This document shows, piece by piece, positions 9,136 through 18,627 of a DNA stretch of 64,000 nt. The stretch lies in NCBI RefSeq assembly GCF_002101585.1, contig NZ_LQOT01000043.1, positions 41,776 through 105,775 of the forward strand, given 5' to 3'. Position 1 is the first letter of the stretch. Each line of letters starts with the position of its first letter. The notes below the pieces were generated by a model. The model saw only the letters and a list, made by a program, of their open reading frames with translations, searched no databases and had not been told where the DNA came from. This DNA is from Mycolicibacter engbaekii. Lineage in GTDB: Bacteria; Actinomycetota; Actinomycetes; Mycobacteriales; Mycobacteriaceae. Made by a program: the position numbers and the translations under genes.

Positions 9136-10824
9136 TTGAGCAGGTATGGTTTCGACCTCGGCAGCTACAGTCGCGCCACCACTTCGTCCGCCGCCGAGAG
9201 TCAACTCTGGTTCGACCGGGGCCTGAACTGGTTATTCGGATTCAACCACGAAGAGGCCACTACGTGCTTCCAAGAGGCGCTGCGCCACGACCCCGGCTGC
9301 GCCATGGCGTGGTGGGGCGTCGCGTACGCGGCCGGACCCAACTACAACAAGCCCTGGGAGCTGTTCGACGAGCGCGAGACCCTGGAGGCGCTCGCGCTCG
9401 CACGGCGGGCGAGCGCCCAGGCGCTGACCCACGCCGCGGATGCGTCACCCGCTGACCAGGCATTGATCGAGGCCCTTCAGTTCCGCTATCAGGCGCAGCG
9501 TCCCTCGGGGGATCTGCAGGGGTGGAATGAGCAGTACGCGCACGCGATGCGGCAGGTCTATACGCGATTCGGCGACGACCCCGACATCGCAACGTTCTTC
9601 GCGGAAGCGTTGATGAACCTCAACCCGTGGAACATGTGGGATCTGCGTACCGGTGAGCCCACCGCAGGGTCACACACCCTGGAGTGCCGAGAGGTGCTGG
9701 AGACCGCAATCACCCGGCGCCGCACGCGGGGTGAGGCTGCCCATCCGGGTTTGTGGCACCTGTACATCCACCTCATGGAAATGTCCGCCACGCCCGAGGC
9801 CGCCCTGCGCGTTGCTGACGAATTGCGCCGCCTGGTACCCGATGCGGGACATCTGGCGCACATGCCCACCCACATCGATATCCTGTGCGGGCACTACCAG
9901 GATGTCGTCGATTGGAACGACACCGGTATTGAGAAAGACGTCAAGTACTGGCGTTATGCGGGCGCACAGAACTTCTACTCGAACTACCGCGTGCACAACT
10001 ACCACTTCAAGCTGTACGGTGCGATGTTTCTCGGCCGGTTCGGTCCCGCGATGGACGCGGTGCGCGACATGCACGAGACCATCCCCGACGAACTGGTGGA
10101 GATCGAAAGCCCGCCGATGGCGGACTGGCTCGAAGGCTACAAGTCCATCGGCACCCATGCGCTCGTCCGCTTCGGGCGCTGGCACGACCTGATCGCCGCA
10201 CCGCTGCCCGACAATCCGGCACTGTTCTGCATGACCGCGGCAATGAACTACTACGGCAAGGGTGTCGCCCACGCCGCACTCAAACAACACGATGACGCGG
10301 CGGCCGCGCAGCGCCTCTTCGAACGGACCGCGGCCACGGTTCCCGAGAGCCGGCATCTGCACAATGTGCGCTGCGTCGACATACTCGGCGTCGCCCGCGA
10401 ACTGTTGGCCGGCGAGATCGCCTACCACCGAGGCGAGTTCGATACCGCCTTCAGCCACCTGCGCGAGGCGGTGCGACTCGAAGATCTACTGCCCTACGAC
10501 GAGCCGTGGGGATGGATGATGCCCAGCCGGCACGCGCTGGGCGCGCTGCTGCTCGAGCAGGGCCACGTCGAAGAGGCGACCCGCGCCTACGAAGCCGATC
10601 TCGGCCTCAACGACGATGTGATCCGAGCCAACCGGCATCCCAACAACGTGTGGGCGCTGGTGGGGCTGCACCGATGCTATGAGCTACTGGGCAGACACGA
10701 CCAGGCCCGCGCCATCAGGCCGCAACGCGACATCGCCCTGGCCCGGGCTGACGACGACATCCGCTCCTCATGCTTCTGCAGCCTGCCTTGCGCCACGCCG
10801 TCGCCAGCGCCGCACTGCTGCTAG
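9136..10824 (+). CDS. Tetratricopeptide-repeat protein with cysteine-rich C-terminus
   Basis: About 562 residues from the chosen start, rich in helical TPR-like repeats: QLWFDRGLNWLFGFNHEEA, then CFQEALRHDPGCAMAWWGVA, and again near the end (EEATRAYEADLGLN). No catalytic motif was recognised. The C-terminus carries SSCFC followed by three further cysteines, possibly a metal or redox site. A TTG at 9136 has GAGGAG eight bases upstream and fits the conserved family start (YGFDLGSYSR); ATG 9109 and GTG 9073 are in-frame alternatives with weaker ribosome sites. Third gene of the SfnB-like operon. It could be a scaffold or a sensor; function unknown. Confidence 0.8.
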   Translation: MSRYGFDLGSYSRATTSSAAESQLWFDRGLNWLFGFNHEEATTCFQEALRHDPGCAMAWWGVAYAAGPNYNKPWELFDERETLEALALARRASAQALTHAADASPADQALIEALQFRYQAQRPSGDLQGWNEQYAHAMRQVYTRFGDDPDIATFFAEALMNLNPWNMWDLRTGEPTAGSHTLECREVLETAITRRRTRGEAAHPGLWHLYIHLMEMSATPEAALRVADELRRLVPDAGHLAHMPTHIDILCGHYQDVVDWNDTGIEKDVKYWRYAGAQNFYSNYRVHNYHFKLYGAMFLGRFGPAMDAVRDMHETIPDELVEIESPPMADWLEGYKSIGTHALVRFGRWHDLIAAPLPDNPALFCMTAAMNYYGKGVAHAALKQHDDAAAAQRLFERTAATVPESRHLHNVRCVDILGVARELLAGEIAYHRGEFDTAFSHLREAVRLEDLLPYDEPWGWMMPSRHALGALLLEQGHVEEATRAYEADLGLNDDVIRANRHPNNVWALVGLHRCYELLGRHDQARAIRPQRDIALARADDDIRSSCFCSLPCATPSPAPHCC

Positions 10825-10939
10825 GCCGGCGAGCAGCGCTGCGGAGAGAGGCCGGTTCGCCACGATCCCGATGCGGTCCTGCACGACTCCACTGGCGCCG
10901 GGGACCGCGAATCCCCGGAAGCCGAAAGGCCCGAAACGG

Positions 10940-10971
10940 AAAAACCGCGGACCTAAGCCAGGTCCGCGGTC
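10940..10971 (-). terminator. Intrinsic terminator downstream of initiator tRNA
   Basis: Read on the minus strand, a GC-rich stem (ACCGCGGACC pairing with GGTCCGCGGT, six-base loop) is followed by a run of five T. It lies about 28 bases downstream of the tRNA 3' end, so it probably ends the tRNA transcript. Confidence 0.8.
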
Positions 10972-10998
10972 ATTCCGATGCCTTGCGACATCGCATAG

Positions 10999-11072
10999 TA
11001 GCGGGGACAGGATTCGAACCTGCGACCTCTGGGTTATGAGCCCAGCGAGCTACCGAGCTGCTCCACCCCGCG
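10999..11072 (-). tRNA. Initiator tRNA-Met (anticodon CAT)
   Basis: The reverse complement folds as a 74-base tRNA without encoded CCA: acceptor CGCGGGG pairing with CCCCG plus tail, D-arm GAGCAGCTCGGTAGCTC, anticodon loop CTCATAA, and T-arm with GGTTCGAATCC. It is the initiator type: the first acceptor position is a non-Watson-Crick C1-T72, and the anticodon stem ends in three G-C pairs (GGG/CCC) next to the loop. The DNA after A73 reads CTA, so CCA must be added after transcription. Confidence 0.95.
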
Positions 11073-11342
11073 TCGGTATCTATGAGGCTACCGAACGAGT
11101 GGCCTGGGGCCAAATCGCCTGGCCTAAGGCGCGTTGGCGCCGTCGATGGCGGCCTGACCCCGCTAGCCATGCCGCGTCCCGGAGCGCCGTGGCAGTGGAC
11201 TTGTCGCCAACATCAGCCGTCTACAGTGACCCACAACGCAACTGCACCCGGCGACGAAGGAGGCTGTCCGGATGAAGGCTCCGGTATCGACCATCGAGCG
11301 CGACGATTCGCTGCGCTGCCGCCACAGGGCGGCACTGTGACC

Positions 11343-12149
11343 ATGCCGGCCGACCACGACGACACCCTGGGGCCCGACAGCATGCTGTGGCACCTCGTGG
11401 CCGACCGGCGCTACCTTTTCGTACTCCCGAGGGCGGTGTGCCTGCTGCTGCTGCATCCCGGCATCGCCGCCGGCATCAGCGAGCACGCCTTGACGCCCCG
11501 GCGCATCTGGCTACACAAGAAGCGCACGTTCACCCAGGCGGTCAACTACGCGTATTCCGATCTCGACCTGCGTCCCCAGATGCGCTATGCCCACGAACAT
11601 GTCAAGGGCGTCGACGATTTGGGACGCAAGTACCACGCGCTGAATCCCGACCTGTTTCATTTTCAGCACGCCGCCTACGTCGAATCGCTGGTGTTCATGG
11701 CCAACACCTTCATTCGTCCCCTCGACGCCGAGGAACACGAGCAGCTCTATCGGCAGTGCTGCGACTGGTATCGCCGATACGGCATTTCGACGCGGCCGCT
11801 GCCGGCGACCTGGCTGGAATTCGTCGACTACTTCGAGGACTACTGCTCGGCGCACCTGGTGGCCGGGGCACACTTCGAGCCGTTCCGCGAGCAGATCTTC
11901 GCGCCCACCGATTGGTGGATGCGCGCGGTCCCCCAGCCGGCGATCCGTGCCCTGCAGCATCCCCGCGCCCGAGAACTCACCGGTGTCAACGTGACTGCCG
12001 CGGACCGGTGGTCGTTGCGGCAGTTCGTCACGTTGAGCCGGCTGTCGCCGATGACGCCCCGGCACCACTGGAACGCCAAGGCACGCGCCGCGCTGGGCGC
12101 CGCCGCTGCACGCGGCGGCAGGACACCGCTTGGCGCAGACCCGCGCTGA
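11343..12149 (+). CDS. Oxygenase MpaB-family (DUF2236) protein
   Basis: A 268-residue protein of the DUF2236 family, whose members include the fungal oxygenase MpaB and latex-clearing rubber oxygenases (haem b proteins). Family features seen are the N-terminal RRYLFVLPRAVCLLLLHPGI, WLHKKRT, HALNPDLFHFQHAAYVESL with candidate haem-contact histidines, and a late WSLRQFVTLSRLSP. The ATG at 11343 has AGGGCGG ten bases upstream; the GTG at 11337 is also possible. It lies between the divergently read tRNA and the convergent UPF0182 gene. The substrate is unknown, and whether haem is bound is inference from the family. Confidence 0.82.
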   Translation: MPADHDDTLGPDSMLWHLVADRRYLFVLPRAVCLLLLHPGIAAGISEHALTPRRIWLHKKRTFTQAVNYAYSDLDLRPQMRYAHEHVKGVDDLGRKYHALNPDLFHFQHAAYVESLVFMANTFIRPLDAEEHEQLYRQCCDWYRRYGISTRPLPATWLEFVDYFEDYCSAHLVAGAHFEPFREQIFAPTDWWMRAVPQPAIRALQHPRARELTGVNVTAADRWSLRQFVTLSRLSPMTPRHHWNAKARAALGAAAARGGRTPLGADPR

Positions 12150-12161
12150 GTGCCGCGGCCC

Positions 12162-15122
12162 CTACTTGGCGTTGTTGAACTTGGCCATGGCGTCGTCGAG
12201 GCGCTGCAGCGCCGCGCCGTAGCCCGCGAAGTCGCCGCGGCGCTGGGTGTCGCGCACCGCCGCGATGGCTGCGTCGATCTCGCGCAGCGCGGCGGCCTTG
12301 GCCGGGGACAAGCCGGCCTCGGCGGACGGCGGCGTCGGTACCGCCGCGGCAGGCGCCGGAGGTGCCGGTGCCGTGCCCTGCGCAGCACCGCCGCTTTCGG
12401 TGGGGGCGATGTCGGTGGCCGCCGCGCTGGCGCCGGGCCCGAACAGCCCGGTGAGCGCATCGGAGACCGTTGGCCCGTAACCGATCTTGTCGTTGTACAT
12501 CATCGCCACCCGGATGAGGCGTGGGTACGACGACGCGGCGTCGCTGGTGCCCGGCGAGGCATAGACCGGTTCGACGTAGAGCAGGCCGCCCTGCGCGACC
12601 GGCAGGGTCAGCAGATTGCCCCATCGGATGCGGTTCTGGTTGTCACGCCCGATCACACCCAGGTCCTGGCTGACCGTGGTGTCGGTGGTGATCGCGTTGT
12701 TGGCCAGCTTGGGACCGTTGACCTGCCCGGGAATGGTGAGCACGGTGATCTTGCCGTAGGTGTCGGGATCCGAACTGGCGCTGATGTAGGCGGCCAAGTA
12801 GTCGCGCTTGAACCGGTTCATCGCGCTGGTCAGCTGGTAGGAAGCCGAACCGTCTTCCTTCACAAGGTTTTTCGCCACGATGTAGTACGGCGGCTGGAAA
12901 CTGCTGGCCGTCGGGTTGGGGTCCAGCGGGACATCCCAGAAGTCCGACGTGGAGAAGAAGGTCACCGGATCGTTGACGTGGTACTTCGCCAGCAGCATGC
13001 GCTGCACCTTGAACAGGTCCTCGGGGTAGCGCAGATGCTCGGCGAGCTCAGGCGAGATGTCCGCCTTGGGCTTGACCGTCCCGGGGAAGACCTTCATCCA
13101 GGCCTGCAGCACCGGATCCTGCTCGTCCTGGGCGTAGAGGCTGACGGTTCCGTCGTAGGCGTCGACGGTGGCCTTCACCGAGTTTCGGATGTAGGACACC
13201 CGCCGGTCGGGCAACAGACGATTGAACTCGACGTCTTTGGAGTCCATGGTCGCCGAGGACAACGACGTGAGCTCGGAGTACGGGTAGTTGTCCAGCGTGG
13301 TGTAGCCATCGATGATCCACACCAGCCGCTTGTTGACGATCGCGGGATACACCGTGGAGTCGGTGGTCAGCCACGGCGCCACCGCCTGCACCCGTTTTGC
13401 CGGGTCACGGTTGAACAAGATCTTGCTGTCGGCGCCGATCACCGAGGAGAACAAGAAGTTGCGTTCGGCGAACTTCGCGGCGAACACGCTGCGGCCCAGC
13501 CAGTTTCCGATCGGTACCCCGCCGGTGCCGGTGTAGGTGTAGTTCTTGGTCTCGGTGTTGGTTTCGTAGTCGTACTCGCGGTCGGGACCGTTGCGCCCCA
13601 CGATCGCGTAGTCGGAGACGGTGTCGGCGATCACCGGGCCGTAGTAGATGCGCGGCTGCTCGAGCCGGGCCGGACCGTTGGAGACCACCCCGCCGTTGGC
13701 GCCGACCACGTTGACCAGGAACTCCGGGTATCCACCGTTCTGGTTGGGGTCGTTGGCGATCCCGCGCACGGTGTTGGCCGGCGAGGCGATGAAGCCGTTG
13801 CCGTGGGTGTACACGGTGTGCCGGTTGATCCAGTCGCGCTGGTTGTCGATCAGCCGGCCCGGGTTGAGCTCGCGGGCGGCCACCACGTAGTCACGCAGCT
13901 GGCCGTCATTGTCGCGATACCGGTCGATGGTCAGCTGGTCGGGGAAGAAGTAGAAGTTCTTGCCCTGCTGAAACTGGGTGAATGCGGGGCTGACGATGGT
14001 CGGGTCCAGCAGCCGGATATTGGACGTGGTCGCCGCGTCGGCGCCCACCTGCGCCGCCGTCGCTCGCGCGTCGCCGCGGTAGTCCCGGTAGGTCACCACA
14101 TCCTCGGTCAGCCCGTAGGCCTGCCGGGTGGCGGTGATGGAGCGGGAGATGTATTCGCTTTCCTTCTGCGCCGCGTTGGGCTTGACGCTGAACTGTTCGA
14201 CGATCAGCGGCCAGCCCGCGCCGACCACGACCGACGACAGCAGCAGCAGCACCAGACCGATCGCCGGGATCTGCAGGTCGCGCAGCACGATCGCGGAGAA
14301 CACCGCGACCGCGCAGATCAGGGCGATCGCCAGCAGGATCATCTTGGCGGGCAACACCGCATTGATGTCGGTGTAGCCGGCCCCGGTGAAAGGTTTGCCC
14401 GTGCGGGTGTGGCTGAGCAGCTCGTAGCGATCCAGCCAATAGGCGGCGGCCTTGAGCAGCACCAGGGTGCCGATCAGGCTGACCACCTGAATGCGCGCCG
14501 GACGGCTCAGGGCACCGGCGCGCCCGGACAGCCGGATGCCGCCGAAGATGTAGTGGGTCGTCAGATTCGCGATGGTGGCCAGGCACAGCGTCGCCAGCGC
14601 CAGCCCCACCACCAGCCGGTAGAACGGCAGGTCGAAGGCGTAGAAGCCCATGTCCTTGCCGAACTGCGGATCGGTGATCCCGAAGTCACCGCCCCGCAGG
14701 AACAGCTGGATGCGCACCCAGTAGCTCTGCGCCACGATCCCGGCCAGCACACCGATCGCGGCCGGAATCCCGAACCCGAACAGCCGCAGCCGCGAGAGCA
14801 CCGTGGTCCGGTAGCGGGCCACCGGGTCGTTGACACCGTTGCTGGGAACAAAGACCGGCCGGGCCCGGAAGGCCGTGGCCATCGCGGCGAAGACGATCCC
14901 GCCGACCAGCAACGTCACCACGACGAACGTGATCAGCCGGGTCAGCAAGGTCGTGACGAACACTGAGCGGTAGCCCAGCTCGCCGAACCACAGCCAGTCG
15001 ACATAGCCGTCGATCAGCCGCGGCCCCACCAACAGCAGCGCGATCACGACGAACGCGCTGCCAACCATGATCCGGCTGCGCGCGGTCAATTTCGGCATCC
15101 TCGCGGTGGGCCGCATCCCCAC
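12162..15122 (-). CDS. UPF0182 family large membrane protein (Rv3193c type)
   Basis: A 986-residue protein. Seven or so hydrophobic segments fill the first 330 residues ([20 protein letters not shown] is the first), followed by a large extracytoplasmic domain and an Ala/Pro-rich C-terminal tail (about residues 880-960). The N-terminus [11 protein letters not shown] and [16 protein letters not shown] match the mycobacterial UPF0182 protein Rv3193c as I remember it, which supports the GTG start at 15122. Function unknown. It lies 57 bases downstream of the PDZ/Lon gene on the same strand and may be co-transcribed with it. Confidence 0.93.
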   Translation of the reverse strand: MGMRPTARMPKLTARSRIMVGSAFVVIALLLVGPRLIDGYVDWLWFGELGYRSVFVTTLLTRLITFVVVTLLVGGIVFAAMATAFRARPVFVPSNGVNDPVARYRTTVLSRLRLFGFGIPAAIGVLAGIVAQSYWVRIQLFLRGGDFGITDPQFGKDMGFYAFDLPFYRLVVGLALATLCLATIANLTTHYIFGGIRLSGRAGALSRPARIQVVSLIGTLVLLKAAAYWLDRYELLSHTRTGKPFTGAGYTDINAVLPAKMILLAIALICAVAVFSAIVLRDLQIPAIGLVLLLLSSVVVGAGWPLIVEQFSVKPNAAQKESEYISRSITATRQAYGLTEDVVTYRDYRGDARATAAQVGADAATTSNIRLLDPTIVSPAFTQFQQGKNFYFFPDQLTIDRYRDNDGQLRDYVVAARELNPGRLIDNQRDWINRHTVYTHGNGFIASPANTVRGIANDPNQNGGYPEFLVNVVGANGGVVSNGPARLEQPRIYYGPVIADTVSDYAIVGRNGPDREYDYETNTETKNYTYTGTGGVPIGNWLGRSVFAAKFAERNFLFSSVIGADSKILFNRDPAKRVQAVAPWLTTDSTVYPAIVNKRLVWIIDGYTTLDNYPYSELTSLSSATMDSKDVEFNRLLPDRRVSYIRNSVKATVDAYDGTVSLYAQDEQDPVLQAWMKVFPGTVKPKADISPELAEHLRYPEDLFKVQRMLLAKYHVNDPVTFFSTSDFWDVPLDPNPTASSFQPPYYIVAKNLVKEDGSASYQLTSAMNRFKRDYLAAYISASSDPDTYGKITVLTIPGQVNGPKLANNAITTDTTVSQDLGVIGRDNQNRIRWGNLLTLPVAQGGLLYVEPVYASPGTSDAASSYPRLIRVAMMYNDKIGYGPTVSDALTGLFGPGASAAATDIAPTESGGAAQGTAPAPPAPAAAVPTPPSAEAGLSPAKAAALREIDAAIAAVRDTQRRGDFAGYGAALQRLDDAMAKFNNAK

Positions 15123-15179
15123 GTGCCACGCTCCCTAGCTCAGTTGTCCCTGACGGCCCCACTGTAGCCAACTCCGGGA

Positions 15180-16199
15180 TCAGCAAGAGGGCGGCTGACC
15201 TCCCTCGGTGACGGTGCGCAGTGCGCCCACCGCCTGGGCGAGGCTGTCGACCTTGATCAGTTGCAGGCCCTTGTTGTCGGCCCGCGCCTCGTAGCAGTTG
15301 TCGGCGGGTACCAAAAACATCGTCGCGCCGGCCTCGCGGGCGGCCGTCATCTTGTGGGCGATCCCGCCGATCGACTCCACCTGACCGTTGGATTTGATGA
15401 CCCCGGTGCCGGCGACGAAGTTCGATCCGGCCAGGTTGCCGGTGGTCAGCTTGTCCACCACGGCCAGCGAGAACATCAGCCCCGCCGAGGGCCCGCCGAT
15501 GTTGGCGAGGTTGAAGTCGATGCTGAACGGCGCCCAGGGCGCGTCGAGGACCGAGACACCCAAAAAGCCGTTGGGCCGGTCCTTGTTCTCTCCGAGCGTA
15601 ATCCGCGCAGTGCCGGGCGCGGCGTTCTTGCGCCGGTAGTCGATGGCCACCGTCTCACCCGGCTTGGTTTCGGCCAGCCGCGCGGTGAACTGCTCCACGG
15701 TGTAGACCGGTTTGCCGTTGACCGCGTCCACGGCGTCGCCGCGCTGCAGGGCCCCGGCGGACGGTCCCGGATCGTGGACGTCGGCGAGGGTGACCGCCGA
15801 CGGATACCGGAGGTAGCCCAGGGCGGCGTATTCGGCGCTCTGTTCGGAGGCCCGGAAGTCGGCGGTGTTGCTCTCGTCCACTTCCTCGCGGGACTTGCCG
15901 GGCGGATAGACCAGGTCACGAGGCATGAGTTGCTCCCGCCCGGACAGCCACAGGGCCAGCGCCTCCCCCAGGGTCAGCCCGTCGCGCTGCGAGACCGTGG
16001 TCATGTTCAGGTGACCGGTCGTCGGGTGGGTGGTGGTCCCCTCGATGGCCACCACCTGCTTGCCGTCGATGGTGCCGAGCGTGTCGAAGGTGGGCCCCGG
16101 CCCCAGCGACACGAACGGCACGGTCACCGCCGTCAGCAGTACGCCGAACGTGACCACCGGCAGCACAGCCGCCAACAGCGTGAGAATCCGCCTGTTCAC
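15180..16199 (-). CDS. Membrane-anchored PDZ and Lon-type (S16) serine protease (Rv3194c type)
   Basis: A 339-residue protein with an N-terminal membrane anchor (about residues 5-30), a PDZ domain (about 135-205; VHDPGPSAGALQRGDAVDAV), and a Lon/S16 proteolytic domain (about 210-325). The catalytic Ser-Lys dyad is visible as S238 in GGPSAG and K283 in IGGIAHKMTAA. Such proteins cut substrates in the extracytoplasmic space. The GTG start at 16199 is preceded by TACCAT seven bases upstream with no Shine-Dalgarno sequence, so a leaderless mRNA is plausible. Divergent from the zincin gene at 16300 across 100 bases. Confidence 0.92.
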   Translation of the reverse strand: MNRRILTLLAAVLPVVTFGVLLTAVTVPFVSLGPGPTFDTLGTIDGKQVVAIEGTTTHPTTGHLNMTTVSQRDGLTLGEALALWLSGREQLMPRDLVYPPGKSREEVDESNTADFRASEQSAEYAALGYLRYPSAVTLADVHDPGPSAGALQRGDAVDAVNGKPVYTVEQFTARLAETKPGETVAIDYRRKNAAPGTARITLGENKDRPNGFLGVSVLDAPWAPFSIDFNLANIGGPSAGLMFSLAVVDKLTTGNLAGSNFVAGTGVIKSNGQVESIGGIAHKMTAAREAGATMFLVPADNCYEARADNKGLQLIKVDSLAQAVGALRTVTEGGQPPSC

Positions 16200-16299
16200 C
16201 CCGGGTATGGTAAACGGCCCCGGCGCCGGCGCGGACGGCCCGATCGCCGCGGGCCGTGTGTCGTACCACGCGACGGTGCCGGTGGGTACGGTTGTGTCT

Positions 16300-17634
16300 A
16301 TGGCTGATCTGCCCTTCGGTTTCTCATCCGGGGACGACCCCGACCGCGAGCGAGGCTCTGGGCCCACCGACCCGTTCGGCATGGGCGCCGGCTTCAATAT
16401 GGCCGATCTGGGCCAGGTTTTCACCCAGCTCGGACAGATGTTCAGCGGCGCCGGCCGGGTGAGCGCCGACGGCCGCCCGGCGGGGCCGGTGAACTACGAC
16501 CTGGCACGTCAGGTCGCGATCAAATCGATCGGCGCGGTGTCCCCGGTCAGCGCGTCCACCGCGACGGCCATCGGCAATGCGGTGCGCCTGGCCGAAACAT
16601 GGCTCGACGGTGCCACCCCGTTGCCGGCCGGCACCACCCGTGGGGTGGCCTGGACGCCGGTGGACTGGGTGGAGAACACCATCTCCACCTGGCAGCGACT
16701 GTGCGACCCGATGGCCGAACAGGTTTCGTCGGTGTGGGCCTCAGCGCTGCCGGAGGAGGCCAAGAGTATGGCCGGCCCGCTGCTGTCTGTGATGTCGCAG
16801 ATGGGCGGGTTGGCGTTCGGCTCCCAGCTGGGTCAGGCGCTGGGACGGTTGTCCGGGGAGGTGCTGACCTCCACCGACATCGGTCTGCCGCTGGGGCCCA
16901 GCGGCGTGGCCGCCCTGCTGCCCGGGGCGATCGAGGAACTGGCCGGCGGCCTGGAGCAGCCGCGCAGTGAGGTCGTCACCTTCCTGGCCGCCCGCGAGGC
17001 CGCCCACCACCGGCTGTTCAGCCACGTGCCGTGGCTGTCGCACCAATTGCTCAGCGCCGTCGAGGCCTACGCCCGGGGCATGAAGATCGACATCCGGGGC
17101 ATCGAGGAACTGGCCCAGGGCTTCGACCCGTCGGCGATGACCGATCCGGCCGCCATGAACGAACTGCTCAACCAGGGCGTGTTCGAGCCCCAGTCGACCC
17201 CTGAGCAGCTCGCCGCGCTGGAGCGCCTGGAGACCCTGCTGGCGCTCATCGAGGGCTGGGTGCAGACGGTGGTCGATGCGGCACTCGGAGACCGGATTCC
17301 GGGCACCGCGGCCCTCTCGGAGATGCTTCGCCGGCGTCGGGCCACCGGGGGCCCCGCCGAGCAGACCTTCGCCACCCTGGTCGGTCTGGAGCTGCGGCCA
17401 CGCAAGCTGCGCGAGGCCGCCGCGCTGTGGGAGCGGCTGACGGCGGCGGTCGGGCCGGACGCGCGCGACAAGGTCTGGCAGCATCCCGATCTGCTGCCCG
17501 AGGCCGCCGATCTGGACAATCCGGCAGCGTTCATCGACCGGATCCTCGGCGGTTCCAGCGACGTCGATTCGGCCATCGACCAGGCGATCGCCGAATTCCA
17601 GCGCGAGGCCGACAAGCCCGACGACGACAGCTGA
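16300..17634 (+). CDS. Zinc-dependent metalloprotease family protein (DUF2342, Rv3195 type)
   Basis: A 444-residue actinobacterial protein of the DUF2342/zincin-like family. After a Gly-rich N-terminus (FGFSSGDDPDRERGSGP) comes a helical body with the family signature REAAHHRLFSHVPWL, in which the histidines may form a zinc site, then AYARGMKIDIRGIEELAQG. Neither a classical HExxH nor a signal peptide is present, so protease activity is only a family-level suggestion. TACGGT ends seven bases before the ATG, arguing for a leaderless transcript starting at 16300 (GTG at 16294 is the alternative). It begins the Rv3195-Rv3197-type gene series. Confidence 0.85.
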   Translation: MADLPFGFSSGDDPDRERGSGPTDPFGMGAGFNMADLGQVFTQLGQMFSGAGRVSADGRPAGPVNYDLARQVAIKSIGAVSPVSASTATAIGNAVRLAETWLDGATPLPAGTTRGVAWTPVDWVENTISTWQRLCDPMAEQVSSVWASALPEEAKSMAGPLLSVMSQMGGLAFGSQLGQALGRLSGEVLTSTDIGLPLGPSGVAALLPGAIEELAGGLEQPRSEVVTFLAAREAAHHRLFSHVPWLSHQLLSAVEAYARGMKIDIRGIEELAQGFDPSAMTDPAAMNELLNQGVFEPQSTPEQLAALERLETLLALIEGWVQTVVDAALGDRIPGTAALSEMLRRRRATGGPAEQTFATLVGLELRPRKLREAAALWERLTAAVGPDARDKVWQHPDLLPEAADLDNPAAFIDRILGGSSDVDSAIDQAIAEFQREADKPDDDS

Positions 17635-17711
17635 CCGTACGGCGCCGAGCGCCCCGGTCGCACTGTGGATAACCGGCGGGGCGTCGGCGGCGGCCATGCC
17701 AGGGTCAGACC

Positions 17712-18557
17712 GTGTCCACCGATACCTACACCCTGGACCCGGCGCTGCCGGTGTTGCTGCGTCCCGACGGGACGGTGCAGGTCGGGTGGGATCCGCGGCG
17801 AGCTGTGCTGGTGCGCCCACCTCGCGGGCTGACCGCGTCCGCGCTGGCCGCCCTGCTACGCGCGATGCAGCTTCCGATCACCGCTGCCGCGCTGCGTCAC
17901 CAGGCCACGGCCCACGGCAACGTGGACGACGACGAACTGGACGGCCTGCTGAGCGCGCTGGTCACCGCGCGGGTGGCGGTCCGCGGCGGTGGGACGCGCC
18001 GCCGCTGCCGCGCCGTGGCGCTGCGGGTGCATGGCCGGGGTCCCCTGTCAGATCTGCTGGTCGAATCGCTGCGGTGCACCAGCGCGGTGGTCCGGCGCAG
18101 CAGTCAGTCGCATGCCCGCATCAGCACCGCCGGGACCGATCTGGTGGTGCTGGCGGACTATCTGGTCCCCGACCCGCGGCTGGTGCGCGAATTGCACGCC
18201 GAGCGGGTGGCCCACCTGCCGGTACGGGTGCGCGACGGAACCGGCGTGGTCGGCCCGCTGGTGCTGCCGGGTGTCACCAGCTGCTTGGGCTGCGCAGACC
18301 TGCACCGGCGGGACCGGGACGGCGCGTGGCCCGCGGTGGCCGCCCAGCTGCGCCACACCGTGACGCCCGCCGACCGGGCGACGGTGCTGGCGACAGCGGC
18401 GTTGGCGCTGAGCCAGGTCGACCAGGTGGTGGCGGCGGTGCGCGGCAACGCGGCCGGCCCGGCCCCACCGACGCTGGACGCCACCCTGGAACTGGATCTG
18501 GCGAACGGATCGATCCTGACCCGCCACTGGATTCGGCATCCGCTGTGCGACTGCTGA
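17712..18557 (+). CDS. ThiF/TOMM-cyclodehydratase-like protein with terminal cysteine pairs (Rv3196 type)
   Basis: A 281-residue protein. The N-terminal half resembles a winged-helix leader-binding region. The C-terminal half carries VTSCLGCADLHRRDRDGAWP and ends HPLCDC, a CxxC plus CxC tetracysteine site as in the zinc-binding part of E1-like ThiF and azole-forming cyclodehydratase proteins. No ATP-binding GxGxxG loop is evident, so it may be a non-catalytic relative. The GTG start is preceded by AGGG. Gene order Rv3195-Rv3196-Rv3197 is conserved in mycobacteria. Function unknown. Confidence 0.8.
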   Translation: MSTDTYTLDPALPVLLRPDGTVQVGWDPRRAVLVRPPRGLTASALAALLRAMQLPITAAALRHQATAHGNVDDDELDGLLSALVTARVAVRGGGTRRRCRAVALRVHGRGPLSDLLVESLRCTSAVVRRSSQSHARISTAGTDLVVLADYLVPDPRLVRELHAERVAHLPVRVRDGTGVVGPLVLPGVTSCLGCADLHRRDRDGAWPAVAAQLRHTVTPADRATVLATAALALSQVDQVVAAVRGNAAGPAPPTLDATLELDLANGSILTRHWIRHPLCDC

Positions 18558-18627
18558 GCTGGCATGCGCCACCAGCGATTATCAACGCGGTGACCGGCGC
18601 CACAACAACGTCGTGGATGATAGAGAC

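Noticed and set aside
12150..14966. A 938-codon plus-strand open frame opposite the UPF0182 gene
   Set aside because: It is a shadow of a conserved gene in GC-rich DNA: Gly/Arg/Val/His-rich low-complexity translation without any domain, no start or ribosome site.
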